Shown here piece by piece: positions 56,412 through 64,000 of a stretch of 64,000 bases of DNA. The stretch is taken from the NCBI GenBank assembly GCA_009760855.2, contig WPIO01000001.1, positions 15,423,001-15,487,000 of the forward strand, written 5' to 3'. The notes below the pieces were generated by a model, which had not been told where the DNA came from, made no database searches, and saw nothing but the letters and a program-made list of their open reading frames with translations. Each line of letters begins with the position of its first letter. Position 1 is the stretch's first letter. The DNA is from Cristatella mucedo (Eukaryota; Bryozoa; Phylactolaemata; Cristatellidae). The position numbers and the translations under genes are program-made.

Positions 56412-58952
56412 GCAAGTCGGATGCCCATGCATTACTGGCTTCGGCGAGAAGCGTCGTTTGGTCGGCCTGCATATATCATTTGTTAGTGTTGTCCATCGAG
56501 ATGCCCCCTATCAGTAACCACTAGGAAGGAGACCCCAACCCCCAAGTTTCAGACTGGCACAGTCAGCCAGCACATTTCGGCCTCTTGACAACGTCAAGAG
56601 GTACACAGGACACGTTAGATTTTTCAGCATGCTGACCTGTGAGCAGCCGAGTCATTCTAAGCGTGTGGAGTATGGCTCGTTGTGCTACATTTCGGCCAAC
56701 TGATGGCCTGGGAGCTGTGCTCTTGGCCTGGTTATCATACGTGCTGCACACGTGGCCTGATTTTATCGCAGGCCCTTGTCTTGCAAGAGCTCAGAAGCCC
56801 TGGTCGCTTCTGCACATAGAGCCGGCCCTTTTTGAGCAAGCCCGGCTTTGAACGGTAGTGTTTACAAATGGTTTTTGTTATGCCTTGTCGATTTGTTGGC
56901 CTCTCAGATTTGAACGTTGATACGTTTTCTGTGCAAAACTGTGCATTAGAAACTTTCTTCACATTCAGAAGAACCACAACACCGAAAGCCACTACTGTGC
57001 TTGTGAACACAGGCTATGGCTCTGCTTGCAGTGCTTCTGTTTGTTGTTCTGCATAAGGCTAGGCTCTGTGGCCCTGTGCACCTGTCTCTGTCGGTTTCCT
57101 CTTGAAGCTGTGCTATTTTGCTACCGGCGTGCCATCGGGCATGTGCCTGCTTGCCATCTGCAATCAGTTGCCACCATGCTTACGCATGCTTTCTTTGGCA
57201 AACACGAAATCTCATATGCCCCGCCTCTTGCCACACTTAGAAGACCTAGCCTGCACCGCAGTTTCAACTTGTAGTGTACCCACCTCCCTTAATGATGCTG
57301 CCACTGTTAGATAATGTGCTGGGTATGGGGGTGGCTTGTGTTGGGAGTGCCTGTAATTTGTTGTGCTATTGCTGTAGCTCTGTGCCCTAAGTGCTGCACC
57401 CCAATTTTGGTAAGAGGAAGAATGGTGTATATCATGCCATTTCGGCTGCAGCAGGGAGCCTGACGTGTTTGCTTGCTCGTGTGTGCACAGCTGTGCACAC
57501 GTTTATGTGTCTGTGGTCTTGCAGCCTTGGTTATTCCCCATCCTCCCCCCCAAGCAAGAGGTCTGCTTGCTCTTGCTCTGACCCTGGCTGCATGAGCCCC
57601 TCACTAGTCTACTGCATTTGCTTGTTTCCGGAGGTCTGGCCTGCGAATGAATGTTGCTTAAATTGCTTTGCAATCTACATAAGCTTTGCCATGCTGTTCA
57701 GCCAACGCTATCACGTAAACGTGTATGCTGAAAAATAATTGATATTCACAGCAAAGAACTCCAGATACTTGTTGGTTACCAGAGGCAGCTACTGTACTGT
57801 AAGCTACTCAAATCGTGGTGTATGAATCGAGTTTGCTGATTAGTTAGAATAGCAAGTAGGGTTCCTTCGTCCTCCGGTATTTTACTGATTATCCCGTGCT
57901 AATGCTGGCAGGTTGACCGCTTGGCATTGGGCTTAACCAAATCTCAGTCATCCCCGAGCCTTTAGTAACAGCAGGCACCTCTGGTCACATGATGGCATGG
58001 GCAAGATTTGGCGTTGCCAAAGTGTATGATTGCAACGTGGTCGACCGATGCTGTTGGACTCACAGCAGAGAGCAGTCGTGTGAGTTTGCGTGTGTACACA
58101 TGTGCCATTGGACTTCCATATATGCACACTTGTAGGAAATTGGGTACCCAAAAAAAAGTCGATCCCAGTAGCAGAGCAGTAACCGTCCCATTGTTTGTTA
58201 GCCGTTGTGGTGAAGGTTTTTCTAAATACCTCGGCAGTTTTTTTTGGTGCTACGGCTCCATTGGAAGTATGGATAATGTAATCGTTATATTCTGACGTCA
58301 CCACCTAACGTTACCTCATCAAGAGGTGTTTGCTTACTCAGCATCTTGGAAATCATGTGGATTGTGAATTATTCTGCCATGCCAACGTGATGAGGTTTGT
58401 GAATTGTGATATGATACTCACTGTGTTGGGTTTTTGTATCTATGAGCACACACGAACGCAAAGGCTCGCATATTCATGCCTGGCTCTCGTGCATGCACGC
58501 TAATGCAAATACTTACAATGGTAGCCAAGATGTGCTTTTACTCGGATCTCTTGGGGGTTGAAGCAGGAATGCCTAGTCCGGCACCCCTGGCTTGTCCTTT
58601 CGGATGATCGAGAGGCATGTTGAATAATCCTGATAAGTCACTTTTAAATCACACTGTCGTTATCAAGCTTGTTGACGTGTCTTAAGTGATTCCTAAAGCA
58701 GCATGAATTAGTTTAATTGTGAATTGCCTGTTCACTGCTTGGTTTGGAAGAATGGAGCTGGTTCAGAGAGCTTGTGCTCAAATCTTGATGAATTATGGTC
58801 CTGGTGGACGGATGTCGGCTGTCTTTGAAACCCTTACCGACAACTTTTCAACTGCTTGCTAACCGAGGGTTCCGATTTTAGTGACGGCTCTTCTCAATCA
58901 AGGCATTAGCCCAAACATCGCAAATGAAGATGGCTTGACTGCGCTTCACCAG
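56132..58952 (+). CDS. PPP1R16-like (MYPT3/TIMAP-type) protein phosphatase 1 regulator, first two coding exons
   Basis: Exons 56132-56411 and 58882-58952 join in phase 1 through a GC-AG intron to give 117 residues. The N-terminus is MADHAELVKDMQDVEKLPTV, followed by a basic coiled-coil segment (residues 24-58, ARKRRQQQLKKYAEYEKK), a PP1-docking RVxF-like motif (Q-V-R-F, residues 73-76), and the start of the ankyrin repeats (FLEATARNDVEEV, then ISPNIANEDGLTALHQ). This order is that of PPP1R16A/B, which target the PP1 catalytic subunit and usually end in a CaaX box. The remaining ankyrin exons are not seen and probably lie beyond base 64000. PPP1R12 is a less likely alternative because of the short, Lys-rich linker. 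Confidence 0.9.
56412..58881 (+). other. PPP1R16-like intron 1 (GC-AG), 2.47 kb
   Basis: Starts gcaagtcgg and ends ccgattttag. It contains no transposon I recognise. Several open frames (57391-57738, 58304-57948) are without known motifs. It is notably repeat-poor compared with the rest of the window. Confidence 0.75.
58882..58952 (+). CDS. PPP1R16-like exon 2 (ankyrin repeat start)
   Basis: Acceptor gattttag, donor gtaatg. The product, after the completed Val, is TALLNQGISPNIANEDGLTA then LHQ. This is nearly identical in pattern to the first ankyrin repeat of PPP1R16 proteins ('SGVSPDLANEDGLTALHQ'). The next exon should start with a Cys-rich 'CCID'-like segment, which was not found. Confidence 0.92.
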
Positions 58953-60147
58953 GTAATGCAATAATAGTGGCCGTGTCTACAGGCTAATTCAAGAGCTTTG
59001 CTAGCTTCTCCGGTTCTGACCTGAGCTGCTGCTGCCGGCTGGCACTTAGCCAGCTTCCTCATTATTTCCATTCCCTTGCTGGTATGCCGGGCTGGGCTAA
59101 TTTTCGCCGGGGTTAGCAGTTAACTTGTTCTCCCGGCTTGTCCTGATAGCCTATGACCTGTGTGTCCTGGCTCTTAGCCTATGGATGAAGTGCTGGCACA
59201 AAGGTGGATTCAAGTTTGGCGATAGGCATCTTGTATTGTCCACTGCACGTGGGAATGATAGCCTCAGAGGCTCCTATTTTGCTGCTATATAAATTAGATT
59301 GTCGAATTGACCAGCCTTTACTATCACTTTACTAGTAGAACCTTGCTTTGGACTCGGCTGGGAGAGGATTGGACCTGCAAGGAGAGGGCTTGACCACAGC
59401 AACATGCTCATTAGTATTAAATGTATCGTAATTTAAAGTGGTCACTATGTACTTGAGCTTTGCATACATTTATGGATGCCGGCAACAACACCCCGACCTA
59501 CAGCATATTAGTTGACCTAGCTGTCGTGTGTTATTTGTCTACTGCTTGGCTTACCGAATTGGAAATTGGCAGCAATTGACTGGCTATTTTCAAGTGACTT
59601 GATATGCATGCTCGAAGTGGCTCTAGACTCTTTCAGCTGATTAGATTACTGGTTAACTGCTGGTCTGGAATATTGATGGCAGTGATTATCAACCGGAAGT
59701 GCTGAGTAATGAAGTATGGAGCTTAAACTTACAAGGCCATTGGCAGTTGAAAATCGAGGCCGTGAACGAATGCAGTTTGTGTCATAACTCATGCTGGATC
59801 ATTTCCCGTTAGTGTATGTAGAGTCCAAAAAGCCCCATCTGCCGTAAGGCAGTTGGTATTTTTGCAAGGTTTTCTAAAAAGCATTGCTCCAAAAAGCATG
59901 CCACTACTACTTATGCATTTGTTGGCACGACTTGCTATGTATGTGAATGTCACAGCAAGAGTGCTGTGCGCTGGTATGACTCTTGTCACGCGTATGTACT
60001 TGCTTTTTATTTGTGCAACACATGCAGCTAGATTGCTTGCTATACGGAATAAAGCCATGTTGATAACCAAAGGAATCTGGTGAGGCCAAGCGAATGCATG
60101 TATACATGACTATGGGACTCAAATGTGTACGCAGAGCCCAATTTGTG

Positions 60148-60149
<2 letters not shown>
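58953..60149 (+). other. PPP1R16-like intron 2, first part
   Basis: No exon seen. A partial SINE-A body lies at 59205-59300 ('tggattcaagtttggcgata', 'gatagcctcagaggctccta'). Confidence 0.5.
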
Positions 60150-60224
<75 letters not shown>

Positions 60225-60225
60225 T

Positions 60226-60262
<37 letters not shown>
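60150..60262. repeat. (AT)n-(CA)n-(AT)n compound microsatellite
   Basis: An AT run 60150-60219, CA run 60226-60241, then AT to 60262, continuous with the tail end of the adjacent antisense SINE-B. Confidence 0.96.
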
Positions 60263-60395
60263 ATTCATTTATATAGCGCCCCGAGAGAACTTAATCTCTA
60301 TTTAGGCGCTTCACATGTGCCTCGGGGCTCGAGCCCACGACCTCAGTCAGACCTTGGTCGGGGCGAGCACCTTAACCGCTAGACCAACTTGGGCT
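60263..60395 (-). mobile_element. SINE-B, tRNA-derived with L2-like tail
   Basis: The plus strand shows the complement of 'ggcgctatataaatgaatta', 'gtgaagcgcctaaatagaga', a box B-like 'gtgggctcgagccccgag' and a box A-like 'ttggtctagcggttaaggtg'. One of the best-preserved copies. Confidence 0.9.
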
Positions 60396-60649
60396 ACTCC
60401 TTATTTGATGCCATCTCTGCAGCCTCGATCAGCTCTTTGTTTCGTGAGAGAATGTATAGTTACTGAACTGTAACTGAACTCGATAAGATGATGTTTGTAG
60501 TAAGCAGACTGTGGCAGGCAGACCTGCTGATCAAATAACAAAAAGTGGCCAAAGCAAGTGAGTTCCGCTCCGAGATGTTGCACAGCCCTGCTCCAGGTTT
60601 GCAAGCCATCTATTAATGGCTACGACTCCTAGCTATTATACTATCACCA

Positions 60650-61098
60650 CCAGAGCTCTTAGTTAGGGGAACATCGCAAATGGCTATGAATATGGCTGCA
60701 AGGCTAGTTTTTAAGTCCCAGAGGTTTGACCACGTGTTTCCTTTGCCAAAAGATCCAGGATGGCTGCCGGTTGATCAACGGATACAGAGCAAAATTCTTA
60801 CGCTGACCCACAAGGCCTGCCACGGCTTGGCTCCTCCATACCTAGCTGAACTGCTGCACCAGTTTCAGCCTCCTCGTGCCGTCAGGTCCTGTATAGACAA
60901 TAAATTAGCTGTTCCATTTCTCTGCTTAAAGACCGTTGGCGACATAGGCTTGAGCTCTGCAGACCCTAGACTGAGGTGAAATCTGTTGGCTACCGAATGC
61001 ATATCGAAGGCCGCTTAGGCTGTGAGTGTGCTGTACAAACTCCTGCGTAACACCCACATAGTCTGTGGCTTTGTGGAGTTACAGATGGAGATACAAGG
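60650..61098 (+). mobile_element. L2-B LINE, 3' part
   Basis: The frame 60680-60979 reads MNMAARLVFKSQRFDHVFPL, then PGWLPVDQRIQSKILTLTHK and a block ending VGDIGLSSADPRLR. The 3'UTR ('cgaaggccgcttaggctgtg') and the terminal 'gtggagttacagatggagat' follow. It is closely related to the copy at 28940-29700. Confidence 0.88.
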
Positions 61099-61890
61099 AG
61101 GTCGAACTGAAATAGCAAAGGAGTCTTTGTGGGATTGGGTGCAGAGTACACGTTATTCCTAATGGCCGGAGCTCGAGCAGACGTAGCAAACAGAAGCACT
61201 GGAAGACTTTGCACCAATCATAAGAGCTGCTTGCTTTTGTAACTGAAAGGAACTCCAGCATGCTTAGTAGTTTGGTAGCCCAACAAGGCAATAACTGCAA
61301 GGTGCACCCGAGTGTTTTTTGCATGCTAGGGTTTCCAGCTGCTATAAGAAAAAACTGCTCTGACAAAGCATTGACAATGCTTTGCTACAAGAAAGCCCTT
61401 TTTTGTTAGAAGCTGTAGTCTACTTTGGTTTATTTTGTTTGGCTCAATTTAAAACAACGTGCTCACTTTTACCTAGTGCTCTGGTAAGGTAAGTAGGGCA
61501 TAGTCCTAGCTTGTGGAGCCTCATAGCTCTCATTCACTGCCCATTTCTTTTACAAGGGGAAGGACGTTCGGTATGGGTTCCGTTAGGGGATTTATTGACC
61601 ATGGATGCTAACCGGAGGCATGCCTTAGTGGTGCCTTTGAACCTCAAGTACTCCTCTATGCTAAGCCAGCCATCTTCCGGGTGAGTGGCAAACGCTGGTG
61701 GTGGCAAATGTCCGAGCTGCAGTAATTTTGTAAGAACCATGCCTAGCCTGTGCCAAATTTTCCAGATTTTCATCCTGGATTTATAAGATTCGCGAGGTTA
61801 TAATAATTTATGATAATCAGATTGAAAACCGTTGATAATTCTTTTTTGAGAGTACCAACTCACTGTGCGTAAGTCCGCTAACTATTCGAT
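61099..61890. other. Unassigned intronic DNA
   Basis: No exon or repeat recognised; the minus-strand ORFs here lack motifs. Confidence 0.45.
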
Positions 61891-61979
61891 CATGCTTCCT
61901 TTGCAACAAATGTGAAGTGCCTAGAAAGAGATTAATTTTTCTGAGGACACTATACACATGTATTATTATTATTATTATT
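61890..61979 (+). mobile_element. L2-A LINE 3' tail with (ATT)n
   Basis: 'gtgaagtgcctagaaagaga', 'ctgaggacactatacacatg' and a terminal (ATT)n at 61960-61979. A short 3' fragment. Confidence 0.8.
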
Positions 61980-62715
61980 GTTGGCTATTTCATCTAAACA
62001 AAGGGTGTATGTGTAAGGTCGGTGGTACTTGTTAAATGCTTTTGGATCTGCAGGAGTGTTTACATCGGTTCACTCGTAACTGCTGGATATCGACCTCGAA
62101 CTGAGATTGAAATCGTGGCTGCTCCTCTTCTGTCTCACGTTTTCTTTCCGTACGTGGCTGCCTTGCTGCACCAAATCCTTTACTCGGGTGCCAACTTTGC
62201 AGCTAGCTTGGTCGACTTACGTCACGTGTGCACACCTGCTCCGTGTTAGGTGGTGACCTCTGGTGCCGCTTGAAGGTCGCTGAGGCTGTTAGTGGCCACG
62301 GCTCTTAGCTACTACACTCACCCGCAAGAGTATTTGCAAGGTTTATCTGACACTATTTACTTAGCAACTATTCGCCACCGGAGGTTCACCAGAGGTGTGA
62401 GCCGACTTTTGCATAAGCCCAATTGTTTGCCGGTAAAATGTCGATGGCCGGTTTTAATATTACTTTTAGACACGAAATCTCCCCCGAAGCCTAGAACGAT
62501 ATTTTTTTTACCTTGAAAATGGCAGGTTGTGTGTTTTTACTTGCATTCTAATTATTTTACTTGCAATCCAAACGTCTCAAGATTGTTCTGTGTGCAAGCT
62601 TTTGTGTGAGAGATGAGTTGTTTTTGCTCTTCTGGACCGCACCACCTGCTCGGAACTCCTCATCCTGTGCTCCCCTACCATCGGAGAAACGAAGGGATTA
62701 AACAGCAGAATCAAA
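61980..62715. other. Unassigned intronic DNA
   Basis: The plus-strand frames at 62022-62249 and 62292-62516 were checked for ankyrin repeats of the PPP1R16-like gene and do not show the T-P-L-H-x-A pattern. Confidence 0.45.
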
Positions 62716-63700
62716 TGTCAAATCGTCGCCCTGTCACAAGATGGGTCTAAGCAGCATGGAGGTGGCACATAAGCTTTATATTAGCGAGGGGACTGTCAGG
62801 TAAACCTTCAGAAATATTGTTAGGGTGGTAGCATGGACGTCTTACAACTTTCTGGCCTGCCATGTTCGACGACAAAAAGGGATGGCCACCTACTGGAGCT
62901 GCCTGCACTGGGTAAAAGGAAAGCGTCACTTCGAGCTCTCCAAGTCCTTAGAAGAGACCACCTAAAAAACTACAAGTACCGATACTGTTCGCAGGAGGCT
63001 TTTAAGAGTACGGTATTTATTGATGAGTCAGCAAGGGCAAGCCCTTAATTAACAAGCAACAACGAACAAGTCTGCATTGGGCACGGCCACTTATAGCCGA
63101 TTACTCGGCCCGTGCTCTGTGGACCGATAAGTAAATTTCTGATCCACGGAGATGGCAGTCCGAAAACTTTCGTTCGCCATAGAAAAGGTGAAGATTATAA
63201 CATAGGCTGCTTACAACCAACACTCAATTGTAGTGTTGGAAGTTTTTCAGCATCGGTACTCGGCACTGCATTATGGGGGGATTATGGATAAGAACGTGTA
63301 CATAGACGCTGTCCAAAATGTTAAGTTACGTGCTAAAGATTTTTGGGGGAGGGCTACGTTTGGCACATGGATAATGACCCTAAGCATACTAGCAGGGCAA
63401 CAGAGGAATTTTGTTTTAGATTCTAATGTCAAGAGTCTTTAGCATCCCATACCAATATCCTGATCCCAACCCGTAGTTAGCATCTGGGACTGGTTAGATC
63501 GCTCACTTAGAGCCAAGAACCGTGTCTTGTTATTTCTCTCTCTCTCTCTCTCTCCCTCTCTCTTTCGAGCAGGGTTTCGGTCGACTTGAGCAGCTCAGGG
63601 ATGGCATAGCTCAGGATCCTGGCCAAAAGCTGGCCGAGTCAATGTCTCGGCGAATATATGAAGTTATGAAGAATGAGGACGGATCGACTTGCTATTGATT
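62716..63700 (+). mobile_element. Tc1/mariner-superfamily transposase remnant
   Basis: The plus-strand frames show an HTH block 'GLSSMEVAHKLYISEGTVR' (62741-62800), a central part with many stops, 'HYGGIMDKNVYIDAVQNVK' (63270-63325), 'WDWLDRSLRAKN' (63488-63522) near the third acidic residue, and after an internal (TC)n run 'EQLRDGIAQDPGQKLAESMS' then 'RRIYEVMKN' (63590-63680), the usual C-terminal block. It is heavily decayed. Confidence 0.75.
63535..63563. repeat. (TC)n microsatellite
   Basis: A short CT/TC run that interrupts the Tc1-like transposase frame. Confidence 0.9.
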
Positions 63701-63702
63701 GC

Positions 63703-63860
63703 TGCACCGGTTTGGCCCAGTTGTTAAGGTGCTTGCCTCGAACCAAGGTCAAGGTGGATGTATTTGATGGCCGGTGTCGTGGGCACGAACGTGTGGCACA
63801 TGTGATGTGCCTAAATAAAGATTAAGTTATCTTCGGGCGCTATACAAATGAATTAAAAAA
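63703..63860 (+). mobile_element. SINE-B, tRNA-derived with L2-like tail
   Basis: 'ggtttggcccagttgttaag' (box A-like), a rearranged middle ('gatggccggtgtcgtgggca'), 'gatgtgcctaaataaagatt' and 'gggcgctatacaaatgaatt' with an A-rich end. It starts directly after the Tc1 remnant. Confidence 0.85.
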
Positions 63861-64000
63861 AATCAAATTCTCCATTTATTTATGTATATGACATTGTTTC
63901 CCATAATAGAAAATGCTAAATCACCTCGTGTGCACGTTTTCGGTGTTGTAGACGATGGTTAAGTCAATTGGCTGACAGTATGGCCCCTAGGGGCAAGGGC

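Noticed and set aside
62022..62516. Third exon of the PPP1R16-like gene
   Set aside because: No ankyrin consensus (T-P-L-H-x-A-A) in any frame and no fitting splice phase.

Overview
The window is animal nuclear DNA: three spliced genes lie in a dense background of transposon remnants and long microsatellites. Codon-level matches to OTUD6B, the Rab geranylgeranyltransferase alpha subunit (RABGGTA) and a PPP1R16/MYPT3-type phosphatase-1 regulator indicate a metazoan. The abundant L2-clade LINEs and tRNA-derived SINEs suggest an invertebrate, possibly an early-branching one such as a sponge or cnidarian. The species cannot be told from the sequence.

Layout. (1) 1-12.4 kb: the 5' part of an OTUD6B-like gene on the minus strand, with four coding exons at 12425-12350, 11181-11015, 8254-8120 and 3810-3673. 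The catalytic OTU domain lies beyond the left edge. (2) 12.5-18.4 kb: a head-to-head intergenic region with a fold-back element, CpG-rich stretches, L2 3' ends, an LTR-like GC-rich block and simple repeats. (3) 18.4-46.1 kb: RABGGTA on the plus strand. Eleven exons are resolved with consistent phases; an ATG-bearing first exon and one LRR exon are unresolved. Its introns range from 61 bp to more than 10 kb and hold a hAT transposon, a Tigger-derived MITE, L2 copies, SINEs and a C-tract/telomere-like array. (4) 46.9-49.6 kb: a decayed Tigger/pogo transposon with recognisable terminal inverted repeats. (5) 50-54.7 kb: nested L2 and SINE insertions. (6) 54.7-59 kb: a CpG-rich promoter region and the first two coding exons of a PPP1R16-like gene, joined by a GC-AG intron. 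(7) 59-64 kb: a repeat-rich intron with a Tc1/mariner remnant.

The three genes are unrelated housekeeping or signalling genes (deubiquitination, Rab prenylation, PP1 targeting), so no operon-like logic links them. The most informative non-genic structure is the repeat ecology: SINE-B shares its 3' tail with the resident L2 LINE; SINE-A abuts a RABGGTA splice acceptor; a 175-bp MITE is an internal-deletion derivative of a Tigger element 19 kb away; and a fold-back element built of nested palindromes sits just upstream of OTUD6B. I found no new coding system. All family names come from recognising motifs by eye; no search was run.
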